This document shows positions 7,917 to 16,336 of a DNA stretch of 31,979 nucleotides, piece after piece. Below the pieces are notes generated by a model that saw nothing but the letters and a program-made list of their open reading frames with translations, was not told the DNA's origin and did not search any database. This DNA comes from an uncultured beta proteobacterium (GTDB lineage Bacteria; Pseudomonadota; Gammaproteobacteria; Burkholderiales; Burkholderiaceae). Positions within the stretch are counted from its first letter, which is position 1. Every line of letters begins with the position of its first letter. Position numbers and translations under genes: made by a program. The stretch spans positions 1 through 31,979 of the forward strand of contig CAJARE010000101.1 of NCBI GenBank assembly GCA_903944255.1, given 5' to 3'.

Positions 7917-9192
7917 GACTAAGTTACTTGTCCTCATTGTGGCCGTATGGTCATGGCTAAATCTCAAGGCGATGGGTGATAGGGCGCATGCTCTTTGGAC
8001 TCGCATGGGTCAGAAATGGCGCAATACAAAGTTACATCAAAAATTGATGGCGATGGAGCCGCTGCCACGTCGAATGATCATCATGTTGTGTGGTGTTTTA
8101 TTGTTATTAGGATTGATTTTTGCCTTTAATCAATCTAAGACCATCATGATTAAGTATTTCATTTCAGGTATGGGTTTACCGCCAGCTACCGTATCAACGA
8201 TGGAGATTGGCACATCTGAGTGGCAGCCTAAGTTAAGTAGCGTTGGAAATGTCCGTGCATTTAGGGGTGTTGAGCTTAGTACAGAGCTTGCTGGATTAGT
8301 TGCGGCCGTGCTGATTAAATCGGGTCAAGATGTTAAAGAAGGTGAGCTTCTTATCAAGTTAAATGACACATCGGATATCGCCCAGTTAAATTCATTAAAG
8401 GCAATGGCTGATTTAGCTAAGGTTATTAATGAACGTGATAGACAGCAGCTAGCTATTCAGGCAATTAGTAAAAATGTATTTGATACTAGTGCAGCTGATG
8501 CGAAATCAAAGCAGGCACAAGTAGAACAACAAATCGCTTTGGTTGCCAAGAAAAACCTCAAAGCACCATTCTCGGGGCGTATTGGCATTGTTTCGATCAA
8601 CCCAGGGCAATATGTGAACTCAGGCGACAAGCTTCTGACTTTACAAACGTTGGATCCGATTTTTGTAGATTTTAATTTGCCACAGAATAATGCTGAGCAA
8701 ATTAAGGTGGGCCAGGAAGTGGAGGTCACTACGGACGCCTTTAAGGACGCTAGCTTCATCGGCAAGATTACTGCTGTGAGCCCCAAAGTAGATACCAACA
8801 CTCGAAACATTCAAGTAGAAGCTCGACTAGCTAATCCTGACAAGAAAATTCTTCCCGGCATGTTTGCTAATGTCAATATTAAGTTGGGCGATCAAGTGAA
8901 GCTACTGACTTTGCCACAAACTTCTGTGACCTATAACCCATATGGCTCAACAGTCTTCCTTGCTAAATCTACTGGTAAGAAAGATAAACAAGGGAAAGAT
9001 ATTTTGGAGGCACAACAAGTCTTCGTCACTACGGGCGCAACGCGTGGTGATCAAGTAGCAATTCTGAAAGGGGTTGAAGAGGGCGCAACAGTAGTCACTA
9101 GTGGACAGCTGAAGCTAAAGAACGGTACGCCTTTGATTATTAATAACAAGGTGCAGCCAGCTAATTCGCCTAATCCAAAGCCTCAGGAATAA
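7894..9192 (+). CDS. RND efflux periplasmic adaptor subunit (membrane fusion protein)
   Basis: This adaptor links the inner-membrane pump to the outer-membrane channel. The lipoyl/barrel-sandwich halves are seen in ELAGLVAAVLIKSGQDVKEG and LKAPFSGRIGIVSINPGQYV, flanking a short helical hairpin, followed by the beta-barrel region (VDFNLPQNNAEQIKVGQEVEV) and membrane-proximal domain. It is anchored by a transmembrane segment at about residues 61-78 rather than by a lipid. Counted from ATG 7894 the protein has 432 residues and an unusual 60-residue N-terminal extension with a second hydrophobic stretch (11-24) and many basic residues. ATG at 8047 or 8053 would give a more usual N-terminus but neither has a visible ribosome site. 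The gene overlaps the channel gene and lies 7 bases before the pump gene. Confidence 0.92.
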   Translation: MKLLEKIKTKLLVLIVAVWSWLNLKAMGDRAHALWTRMGQKWRNTKLHQKLMAMEPLPRRMIIMLCGVLLLLGLIFAFNQSKTIMIKYFISGMGLPPATVSTMEIGTSEWQPKLSSVGNVRAFRGVELSTELAGLVAAVLIKSGQDVKEGELLIKLNDTSDIAQLNSLKAMADLAKVINERDRQQLAIQAISKNVFDTSAADAKSKQAQVEQQIALVAKKNLKAPFSGRIGIVSINPGQYVNSGDKLLTLQTLDPIFVDFNLPQNNAEQIKVGQEVEVTTDAFKDASFIGKITAVSPKVDTNTRNIQVEARLANPDKKILPGMFANVNIKLGDQVKLLTLPQTSVTYNPYGSTVFLAKSTGKKDKQGKDILEAQQVFVTTGATRGDQVAILKGVEEGATVVTSGQLKLKNGTPLIINNKVQPANSPNPKPQE

Positions 9193-9199
9193 GTAGCAG

Positions 9200-12100
9200 A
9201 TGAACTGGACTGACATATTCATTCGAAGACCAGTGCTCTCACTGGTAGTGAGTGCGATCGTCTTGGTATTTGGTTTGAAAGCGGTAGGTAGCCTGCCTGT
9301 TAATCAGTACCCCCAAACTCAAAATGCGATTGTCACCATTACCACTGCTTACTTTGGCGCTGATCCTGAAACAATCGCAGGATTTATTACTCAACCCTTA
9401 GAAGCTTCTATTGCACAGGCGCAAGGCATTGATTACTTGTCCTCTGCTAGCGTGAGTGGCGTATCTACCATCATTGCGACTTTGAAGTTGAACTATGACT
9501 CTAATGCAGCGCTAACCCAAATTCAAACCCAGATTGGTGCTGTCAGAAACCAATTACCTCCGCAGGCTCAACAGCCGGTATTGACTGTACAGGTTGGACA
9601 ATCTACTGCCGCAATGTATATGGGTTTTTACAGTGATGAGATTCCAAATAATGCGATTACTGATTACTTACTCCGAGTAGTCAAGCCAAAACTAGATTCT
9701 GTTGAAGGAGTGCAAAACGCAGAAATTACTGGCGGCAGAAAATTTGCTTTGCGTGCTTGGTTAGATCGTGAAAAGATGGCTGGTCTTGGCGTTGGAGCTG
9801 ATGATGTTTATAACGCCATGGCGGCGAATAATTACTTATCAGCAGTAGGCAGTACTAAAGGGGATATGGTGGCCGTTGATCTGGTTGCCGGAACAGATTT
9901 ACATACTCTTGAAGAGTTTCGTAAGTTAGTAATTAAAAAAGATGGTGTGAATTTAGTCTATTTAGACCAAGTTGCCAATGTAACCCTTGGTTCTGAAGAC
10001 TACAACACCAACGTTGCCTTTAGCGGTAAGCGATCAGTGTTCATTGCTATTAAGGTTGCCCCCCAGGCCAATTTATTAGATGTCGCGCAACGAATTAGAG
10101 ATATTGTTCCTGAAATCCAAAGGCAATTACCAATCGGCATGACAGGCAAGGTGGTTTATGACTCAACTATGTTTATTACCAGTTCGATTGATGAAGTAGT
10201 GACTACTTTAGTAGAGGCTTTATTAATTGTGACGTTGGTCATCTACCTCTTTTTGGGTAGTTATCGTGCTGTGGCAGTCCCGGTAATTGCAATGCCACTC
10301 TCATTAATTGGCACCTTCTTCATGATGCAGGTATTGGGCTACTCCATTAATTTGCTAACACTCTTGGCTTTAGTACTAGCAATTGGATTAGTGGTCGATG
10401 ATGCCATTATTGTGGTGGAGAACGTTGATCGACATATGAAAGAAGGTAAGTCTCCATTAGAGGCTTCTTTAATTGCCGCCCGCGAATTAGGTGGTCCGAT
10501 TTTAGCAATGACGATCGTATTAATCGCGGTATATATCCCAATTGGCTTTCAGGGGGGTTTAACGGGTGCTCTGTTTACTGAGTTTGCCTTTACTTTGGCT
10601 AGTGCCGTAGCTGTCTCGGGCTTGATTGCGTTAACACTTTCGCCAATGATGTGCTCTCGCATTTTTACTGAAGAGCAAGAGGCTTCTCCATTTGTACAAA
10701 AGATTGATCGCATTTTTGAAAAGGTTCACCACAGCTATCAAAGTACCCTACGAGATTTATTAAGTACATGGCAAGTCATTATTGTTATGGGCGCCATTCT
10801 ATTGGGGGGTGTTGCATATTTATATGCAACTGCACGTTCAGAATTAGCGCCTACTGAAGATCAGGGGATTGTATTGATGCAGGCTTCTGGACCACCTAAC
10901 AGCACCGTAAATCAAATGCAGACTTATGCTGATCAGATTTATCAGATAGCTAGTGCGGAGCCTGAGTATGAACAAATGTTCCAAATTACCAGTCCTACTA
11001 GTAGTTTTGGTGGCGTCTTGCTAAAAGATTGGACTCAACGGAGTCGCAATGCTACTAAGTTCCAAGAGGATATGCAAAACAAGTGGAATTCTATTGCTGG
11101 TGTTCGGGTTGCAGCATTCCAATTTCCCGCATTGCCAGGAGCTCAAGGATTTCCAGTTCAAGTGGTGATTACTACAACAGAGCCATACGATCAGTTGAAT
11201 GAAGTTTCACAAGCAGTATTGGATAAGGCGCGTCGTAGCGGAAACTTCTTCTACGTTGATTCAGACTTAAAAATTGATAAACCGCAAGATGTTTTGGTGG
11301 TTGATCGCGAGAAAGTAGCTGCACTAGGAATGACGCAACAGCAAGTTGGCGCGGCATTGTCTGCAGCCTTAGGCGGTGGCTATGTCAACTATTTTTCTGT
11401 CGCTGGGCGCTCATATAAAGTGATTCCTCAGGTTAAGCAAGTCGATAGATTAAATCCTGATCAAATCTTGGATTACTACATTCGTACTCCCAGTGGTGCA
11501 ATGGTTCAAGCCCGCACTATTGCAAGCATTAAACAAAGAGTGGTGCCCCAATCAATCAATCACTTTCAGCAATTGAATTCAGCGACAATTGCTGGCGTGA
11601 ATACACCATTTATTTCTCAAGCAGATTTGTTGGAGTTCATGCGTCAGACGTTGAAAGAGGTTGCACCAAACGGATACAGCATAGATTACGCTGGCCCCTC
11701 ACGCCAGTTCATGGCTGAATCTGGCGGATTCTTGGTAACGATGTTCTTTGCAATCTTGATTGTGTTCTTGGTGCTGGCCGCTCAATTTGAGAGCTTTCGC
11801 GATCCCATCGTGATTTTGGTCTCAGTTCCCCTTGCCTTATTTGGCGCACTCATCTTTATTAACTTGGGATTTACTACGTTAAACGTTTATACCCAGGTGG
11901 GCTTAGTGACCCTCATGGGCTTAATTAGTAAGCATGGAATCTTGATTGTGGAATTTGCTAATGAATTACAAGGGGCTGGTCGCAGTAAGCTCGATGCTAT
12001 TGTCGAGGCAAGTAGCGTACGTTTAAGGCCCATCCTCATGACTACTGCCGCAATGGTTCTGGGAGTAGTTCCTTTGGTGATTGCCTCAGGAGCAGGCGCT

Positions 12101-12235
12101 GCAGGTCGTCAGTCAATGGGTATCGTGATCTTTACCGGATTATCAATTGGCACCCTCTTTACTTTATTTGTTGTTCCAGCAATGTATCTATTGCTAGGCG
12201 CCGACCACCATCAAAATAAATTTAAGCAGCAGTAA
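9200..12235 (+). CDS. RND multidrug efflux pump, inner-membrane permease (HAE1 family)
   Basis: The 1011-residue protein is a proton-driven drug exporter of the AcrB/MexB/MdtB type. It starts with NWTDIFIRRPVLS, has the first transmembrane helix at about 10-30, two large periplasmic loops and two blocks of further helices (about 335-485 and 845-1000). Proton-relay residues are present: Asp400 and Asp401 in GLVVDDAIIVVENV and Lys911 in GLISKHGILIVEF. ARSELAPTEDQG (545-556) after the seventh helix is also typical of the family. AGGA at 9185-9188 precedes ATG 9200. Together with the two preceding genes it forms a complete tripartite system; the substrate cannot be read from sequence, and no regulator gene is adjacent. 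Confidence 0.96.
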   Translation: MNWTDIFIRRPVLSLVVSAIVLVFGLKAVGSLPVNQYPQTQNAIVTITTAYFGADPETIAGFITQPLEASIAQAQGIDYLSSASVSGVSTIIATLKLNYDSNAALTQIQTQIGAVRNQLPPQAQQPVLTVQVGQSTAAMYMGFYSDEIPNNAITDYLLRVVKPKLDSVEGVQNAEITGGRKFALRAWLDREKMAGLGVGADDVYNAMAANNYLSAVGSTKGDMVAVDLVAGTDLHTLEEFRKLVIKKDGVNLVYLDQVANVTLGSEDYNTNVAFSGKRSVFIAIKVAPQANLLDVAQRIRDIVPEIQRQLPIGMTGKVVYDSTMFITSSIDEVVTTLVEALLIVTLVIYLFLGSYRAVAVPVIAMPLSLIGTFFMMQVLGYSINLLTLLALVLAIGLVVDDAIIVVENVDRHMKEGKSPLEASLIAARELGGPILAMTIVLIAVYIPIGFQGGLTGALFTEFAFTLASAVAVSGLIALTLSPMMCSRIFTEEQEASPFVQKIDRIFEKVHHSYQSTLRDLLSTWQVIIVMGAILLGGVAYLYATARSELAPTEDQGIVLMQASGPPNSTVNQMQTYADQIYQIASAEPEYEQMFQITSPTSSFGGVLLKDWTQRSRNATKFQEDMQNKWNSIAGVRVAAFQFPALPGAQGFPVQVVITTTEPYDQLNEVSQAVLDKARRSGNFFYVDSDLKIDKPQDVLVVDREKVAALGMTQQQVGAALSAALGGGYVNYFSVAGRSYKVIPQVKQVDRLNPDQILDYYIRTPSGAMVQARTIASIKQRVVPQSINHFQQLNSATIAGVNTPFISQADLLEFMRQTLKEVAPNGYSIDYAGPSRQFMAESGGFLVTMFFAILIVFLVLAAQFESFRDPIVILVSVPLALFGALIFINLGFTTLNVYTQVGLVTLMGLISKHGILIVEFANELQGAGRSKLDAIVEASSVRLRPILMTTAAMVLGVVPLVIASGAGAAGRQSMGIVIFTGLSIGTLFTLFVVPAMYLLLGADHHQNKFKQQ

Positions 12236-12242
12236 GCTTTCC

Positions 12243-12905
12243 TTATTTGATGATGTTGAGCTGTTTCTCGACAATTTCATTAAATAAGGTTTCTGTTTCC
12301 AAGCGCTTCAGCCATGCATCAATATTTTTTAGCTTGATACGACCACCAGTTTTTTCTGGGAAGGTTTCATCTACTAATATCCAACGAGCAACGCAGAGTC
12401 CTAGAGCAATATCGCCAATATGAAATTGCTTACCAGAGCAATAGTTTTGATTTGCTAAGACAGTATCCAGCAGTTCTAACAAGTTATTGGTGTCTTGATA
12501 GCCTTTTTTAATGGCTTCGTACTTACGTTCGTTTTCAGGTACGCGAGTTAAGCCTAAAAATGGCGCACGTAAAGCGGGCCATAAAGTTCCAACTTGCCAA
12601 TCAAGCCATTTTTCTGAACCATATTGACTAGCAATGTCATTTGGAAAGCGACCCTGCTGATCGTATTTGCGAGCTAGGTAGCGCATGATGGTATTCGATT
12701 CCCAAAGAACGATGTCACCATCCTCCAGGGTTGGGACCAGCCCATTAGGGTTTAATTTGAGAAACTCAGGAGTGCGATTCACTCCAAAGTGAAGTCCTGC
12801 ATCTATTCGCTCGAAGTCTTTACCTTCTTGCATTCCAAGTTCAGCCAGACACCACAAAACTTTTTGTACATTGATCGAACTTTTACGACCCCATAAACGC
12901 ATCAT
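12243..12905 (-). CDS. glutathione S-transferase family protein
   Basis: This is a cytosolic GST-like protein of 220 residues. The N-terminal thioredoxin-like domain begins LWGRKSSINVQKVLWCLAELG and contains the cis-proline segment NPNGLVPTLEDGD and the glutathione-contact ESNTIMRYLARKY. The C-terminal part is the helical GST domain with GKQFHIGDIALG, the usual N-capping box region. The substrate is unknown. Start at 12905, because AAGGA lies six bases upstream in the RNA; an adjacent second ATG (12902) is equivalent. The gene lies 29 bases after the flavin reductase gene in the same direction and ends 7 bases from the convergent pump gene. Confidence 0.9.
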   Translation of the reverse strand: MMRLWGRKSSINVQKVLWCLAELGMQEGKDFERIDAGLHFGVNRTPEFLKLNPNGLVPTLEDGDIVLWESNTIMRYLARKYDQQGRFPNDIASQYGSEKWLDWQVGTLWPALRAPFLGLTRVPENERKYEAIKKGYQDTNNLLELLDTVLANQNYCSGKQFHIGDIALGLCVARWILVDETFPEKTGGRIKLKNIDAWLKRLETETLFNEIVEKQLNIIK

Positions 12906-12934
12906 GGCTTTTCCTTCGTTTCTATTTATTTGAA

Positions 12935-13435
12935 TTAACTTGTTTTAAGTTCGGTGAAATCAAGACCAACAAATTTACTACGAGCATAAATAAGCGGTTC
13001 TTTTTCTGGATAATTTTTTAAGCTTAATACTTTGGCAACGATGATGTTGTGGTCTCCACCGGTATGGACGGAAACAGTTTCACATTCATAATAAGCAACA
13101 CAATCATTAATCTGACAAAGACCGCTATCGGCGATTTGATGATCAACACCTATCAATTCATCATGCTTGACTGTTGCAAAGTGCATGGCTAAATCTTCTT
13201 GTGAACGCTCAAGCACATGAATCAAGTGTTTTTTCCCAAGCTCCATCCAAGGCATAAAGCGTGAATGTTTTTTTAGGCTCCAAAGAATCAGTGGTGGCTC
13301 TAAGGAAACCGTATTAAACGAGCTGATGGTGATGCCATGATGCTGCTGCTGTTCATCAAGGCAGGTAATAACGGTAACCCCTGTTGCGAATGAGGCAAAG
13401 CCTTTACGCAACTCCTGGGAAGTAAATGGAGCCAT
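12935..13435 (-). CDS. flavin reductase family protein (FMN-binding split barrel)
   Basis: The 166-residue protein matches the flavin reductase-like domain of HpaC-type enzymes, which use NAD(P)H to reduce FMN or FAD for a partner monooxygenase. Characteristic segments are FATGVTVITC (16-25), TISSFNTVSLEPPLILWSL (36-54) and the HTGGDHNIIVAKV block (124-136), corresponding to the GDH motif of the family. No monooxygenase partner is encoded nearby, so its role is open; it could serve a partner elsewhere or be a general flavin or chromate/nitro reductase. It sits between a small lipoprotein gene (10 bases upstream) and the GST gene (29 bases downstream), probably in one transcript. Confidence 0.88.
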   Translation of the reverse strand: MAPFTSQELRKGFASFATGVTVITCLDEQQQHHGITISSFNTVSLEPPLILWSLKKHSRFMPWMELGKKHLIHVLERSQEDLAMHFATVKHDELIGVDHQIADSGLCQINDCVAYYECETVSVHTGGDHNIIVAKVLSLKNYPEKEPLIYARSKFVGLDFTELKTS

Positions 13436-13445
13436 TGACGATGAA

Positions 13446-13730
13446 TTACTTGCTTAGAGGAGCAATAGTGGTTCCAGGAATAGGCATCAGGATTTCATTC
13501 TCTTCGGCTTTGACGCATTTAAAGCGATACTCCTTGCCTGCCTTGGAGAGAAAGCTTGCTCCTTGGTAAAAGTCGTTCCGGCAAGTGTTGGTAGCAAAGT
13601 CCATTACCTCTTGAGGAGAAGCGCTAGAATTAATCAGGCGCATATTGCCCATAGACATACCAAGTTGGGTTGAGGAGCAGCCGGCTAGTAGTAAGCTATA
13701 AATTGCAGTTAATAGTAGAATTTTTTTCAT
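13446..13730 (-). CDS. small lipoprotein of unknown function
   Basis: I chose ATG at 13730 because it begins a standard signal sequence (MKKILLLTAIYSLLLAGCSS) and is preceded by a GGGGGT stretch; a longer frame from 13751 only adds seven residues before the signal. The lipobox LLAGC places the lipidated cysteine at residue 18 of 94. The mature part has two more cysteines (Cys50 and Cys72) that could form a disulfide in the periplasm. The next residue after the lipid cysteine is Ser, not Asp, so outer-membrane sorting is expected. I do not recognise a family. It is the first gene of a likely operon with the flavin reductase and GST. Confidence 0.8.
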   Translation of the reverse strand: MKKILLLTAIYSLLLAGCSSTQLGMSMGNMRLINSSASPQEVMDFATNTCRNDFYQGASFLSKAGKEYRFKCVKAEENEILMPIPGTTIAPLSK

Positions 13731-13817
13731 GGAAACCCCCATAATCATCAATGCTCGTTAGGATAAACCTATTACGCATTTGTTGCGGGGAAAAGCTTCA
13801 ATCTAAAAGGAAGATGC

Positions 13818-14801
13818 ATGTTTAAGGCTATTTTGGTAAAAAAGGATGATCAGGGCTATCGTGCGGAACTGACCGAACTTGATGAAGCTAGTTTGCCCGA
13901 AGGCGACGTGAAGATCAGGGTGCTCTACTCCACCCTCAATTACAAGGATGGGCTAGCAATCACTGGTAAAGGCCCTGTCGTACGTAACTTTCCTATGGTG
14001 CCTGGAATCGATTTCGCGGGGGAAGTAGTAGAGAGTAGTAGCTCCGACTTTAAGGCTGGCGATATGGTCCTTCTAAATGGTTGGGGTGTTGGAGAAGGTC
14101 ACTGGGGTGGTTTAAGTCAAATGGCACGGGTCAAGGCCGAGTGGCTCATTCCATTACCTAAAGGCTTTACTGCCAAACAGGCTCTAGCCATTGGCACTGC
14201 AGGCTATACCGCCATGCTCTGTGTGATGGCTTTGCAATCTCATGGTCTTAAGCCAAGTGATGGTGAAGTTTTAGTCACTGGTGCGGCAGGTGGCGTCGGT
14301 AGCTTTGCCGTTGCGCTCTTAAGTAAATTGGGATTTACGGTGGTCGCTAGTACCGGCCGTTTATCCGAAGCGAATTATTTAAAGCAGCTTGGTGCCTCAG
14401 AGGTCATTGAGCGTAGCATCTTATCTGCCCCTGGCAAGCCCTTGGCAAAAGAGCGCTGGGCTGCTGTGGTTGATAGCGTCGGAAGTTATACCTTAGCGAA
14501 CGCTTGTGCCCAAACGAAGAGTGAAGGCGCAGTTGCTGCTTGTGGCCTCGCGCAAGGCATGGATTTTCCTTCTAGTGTGGCACCATTTATTCTGCGTGGC
14601 ATCACTTTATATGGCATCAATAGTGTTACTGTGGCTCGTGCAAAAAGAATTGCTGCTTATGAGCAATTAAGCAAACTAGTTGATTTAAAAACTCTGGATG
14701 AGATTTCTCATGAAATTCATTTGGAGGAGTCCTTAAAGTATGCTCAAGAGCTGATGGCCGGTAATGTGCGTGGTCGCTTGATCGTCGACGTCAATCAATA
14801 A
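13818..14801 (+). CDS. acuI: acrylyl-CoA reductase / quinone oxidoreductase-type MDR protein (AcuI/YhdH family)
   Basis: This zinc-free medium-chain reductase of 327 residues belongs to the YhdH/AcuI group, which reduces acryloyl-CoA to propionyl-CoA with NADPH. Family marks are the N-terminal STLNYKDGLAITGKGPVVR (38-56), PGIDFAGEV (62-70) and GWGVGEGHWGG (88-98), and the Rossmann motif TGAAGGVGSFAV (154-165). Length matches E. coli YhdH (324). AAGGA followed by a six-base spacer supports ATG 13818. It is divergent from the lipoprotein operon and only 16 bases before the hydrolase gene. The precise substrate is inferred from the family. Confidence 0.88.
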   Translation: MFKAILVKKDDQGYRAELTELDEASLPEGDVKIRVLYSTLNYKDGLAITGKGPVVRNFPMVPGIDFAGEVVESSSSDFKAGDMVLLNGWGVGEGHWGGLSQMARVKAEWLIPLPKGFTAKQALAIGTAGYTAMLCVMALQSHGLKPSDGEVLVTGAAGGVGSFAVALLSKLGFTVVASTGRLSEANYLKQLGASEVIERSILSAPGKPLAKERWAAVVDSVGSYTLANACAQTKSEGAVAACGLAQGMDFPSSVAPFILRGITLYGINSVTVARAKRIAAYEQLSKLVDLKTLDEISHEIHLEESLKYAQELMAGNVRGRLIVDVNQ

Positions 14802-14817
14802 TCGGTTAAATAAATAT

Positions 14818-15903
14818 ATGAACAATAAACCTCCCTTAGCTTCTGAAAGCGCTCTTCATTACCCTCTCGGAGATCAGCTTCCAGACTTGGGTAGTAGCAT
14901 TGAAGTGGCGCCAGGAGTGCGTTGGCTCAGAATGAAGCTGCCATTTGCTTTAGACCATATTAATTTATGGATCTTGCGCGATGAAATTGATGGAGTAGAT
15001 GGCTGGACTATTGTCGATTGCGGTATAGCCAATGATGAAACTAAGGCTGCATGGGACAAAATATTTACGAACGAACTCAATGGATTGCCAGTATTGCGAG
15101 TCATTGTGACGCATATGCATCCGGATCATGTGGGGCTTTCACAATGGCTATGTGAGAAATGGAAGGCACCCTTATGGATTTCGATGACAGATTATTTAAC
15201 TGCTCAATGGTTAAGTCATAAAGAGGGTGGTGCAGCAGTCGGCACTCGGGCTGGCGGCGGCGGGTCTGCAGACCATTTTCAAAAACATGGCCTCACTACT
15301 CCGGAGGATTTAGAAAAAATTCGGGGCCGTTCTAACTACTATAGCAATATGGTCCCCGGGGTTCCAAGACAATATCGGCGGATTATTAATGGTGAGAAGA
15401 TTCTGATTGGTGGCCGAGAGTGGCAAGTCATTATGGGCTTCGGTCATGCACCAGAGCACGCCTCGCTGTTTTGCAAAGATCTTGGCGTGTTAATTTCTGG
15501 GGATATGTTATTGCCACGCATTTCTACTAACGTTAGCGTCTTTGACGCGGACCCTGATGCAGATCCTTTGGGGCTCTACCTCGCTTCTCTGGATGAATAT
15601 TTACCGCTGCCAGACGATACCCTAGTGCTGCCCTCGCACGGCAAGCCTTTTAAAGGCATGAAGCCAAGGATTGCTCAGCTTAAGACACACCACGATGAAC
15701 GTTTAGCCGATACCTTGAGTGCATGTAAAAAACCAGCACATGCTAGAGAGATTGTGCCGGTTTTGTTTAAGCGCGAATTAGATATCCATCAGCTTACTTT
15801 TGCCATGGGCGAGGCTATTGCCCATCTGAATTACCTACTTCGTCGAGGTAAGTTGCATCGCCAGCTTTGCGACGACGGCGTGCTGCGGTTTTCCGTGGTT
15901 TAG
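14818..15903 (+). CDS. metallo-beta-lactamase-fold hydrolase
   Basis: The 361-residue protein has all metal ligands of an MBL-fold enzyme: THMHPDH (His99, His101, Asp103, His104), GHAPEH (His210), SGDMLL (Asp229) and PSHGKP (His274). A C-terminal winged-helix-like extension follows residue 280, as in LACTB2/glyoxalase II-like members. The substrate is not clear; thioester or phosphodiester hydrolysis are both possible. It probably shares a transcript with acuI, which would fit CoA-thioester metabolism, but this is inference. Its last 89 bases overlap phaM on the opposite strand. No ribosome site is visible before ATG 14818. Confidence 0.88.
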   Translation: MNNKPPLASESALHYPLGDQLPDLGSSIEVAPGVRWLRMKLPFALDHINLWILRDEIDGVDGWTIVDCGIANDETKAAWDKIFTNELNGLPVLRVIVTHMHPDHVGLSQWLCEKWKAPLWISMTDYLTAQWLSHKEGGAAVGTRAGGGGSADHFQKHGLTTPEDLEKIRGRSNYYSNMVPGVPRQYRRIINGEKILIGGREWQVIMGFGHAPEHASLFCKDLGVLISGDMLLPRISTNVSVFDADPDADPLGLYLASLDEYLPLPDDTLVLPSHGKPFKGMKPRIAQLKTHHDERLADTLSACKKPAHAREIVPVLFKRELDIHQLTFAMGEAIAHLNYLLRRGKLHRQLCDDGVLRFSVV

Positions 15904-16261
15904 CACTGGTTTTAGTCTCTGATTTTTCGGTGGTACTAGAGGCGGCCGCACCAGCGGCAGAAACGGCCTCACCAAAAGACTTTAAAGCCATCATGGTGGC
16001 ATGCTGAACTTCTAAGCCTTGAATGGTTGATTTAAGAATATTGAGGTTGAGATTTAGCCAGTTTTCAACGCTCTTGAGATCCTTGATGCGTTTTTCTAAT
16101 TCTTCTACATCTAGGCCTGGAAAGGCGGAAGTAAAGCCGCCGGCGGCCTTAGATGCGTCTGTAGTAAAGGGAAATTGCCCAGCTTGCGCCGCCGCACCTT
16201 GCCCCCACATGGTTTTGAACATATCAAGGCTTTGATTAAATTCAGGAATAGTTCCAAACAT
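15815..16261 (-). CDS. phaM: PhaM-type polyhydroxyalkanoate granule regulatory protein
   Basis: In Ralstonia, PhaM activates PHA synthase and links granules to the nucleoid. The 148-residue product has the family start MFGTIPEFNQSLDMFKTMWG, the central core FPGLDVEELEKRIKDLKSVE with NWLNLNLNILKSTIQGLEVQ, and a basic Ala/Lys/Arg-rich tail (about 110-133, with RKTAARRRRK) resembling the DNA-binding tail of PhaM. GGAG lies eight bases upstream of ATG 16261. The tail codons lie in the 89-base overlap with the hydrolase gene on the plus strand. Its presence suggests the organism stores PHA, although no synthase is in the window. Confidence 0.9.
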   Translation of the reverse strand: MFGTIPEFNQSLDMFKTMWGQGAAAQAGQFPFTTDASKAAGGFTSAFPGLDVEELEKRIKDLKSVENWLNLNLNILKSTIQGLEVQHATMMALKSFGEAVSAAGAAASSTTEKSETKTSAKPRKTAARRRRKAGDATYLDEVGNSDGQ

Positions 16262-16336
16262 AGAAGGCTCCAGGTTAAATAAAAAGTGGCTTTTCCAATA
16301 GAATAAGGGATTCTAGAGATTATTCCCGGTTAAGCA
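16262..16336. promoter_or_regulatory. divergent intergenic region phaM / metH
   Basis: This 75-base gap must hold control signals for both phaM (minus) and metH (plus). TAGAAT at 16299-16304 matches the -10 consensus at five of six positions for the plus strand, but no good -35 lies 16-18 bases upstream. The gap is too short for a known SAM or cobalamin riboswitch in front of metH, and I see no such fold. Confidence 0.3.

Noticed and set aside
8457..8810. 117-codon open frame on the minus strand
   Set aside because: It is antisense to the efflux adaptor core, whose domains are well conserved; there is no recognisable motif or independent promoter.
16262..16336. SAM or cobalamin riboswitch before metH
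   Set aside because: The gap is 75 bases and shared with divergent phaM; no characteristic conserved core is visible.
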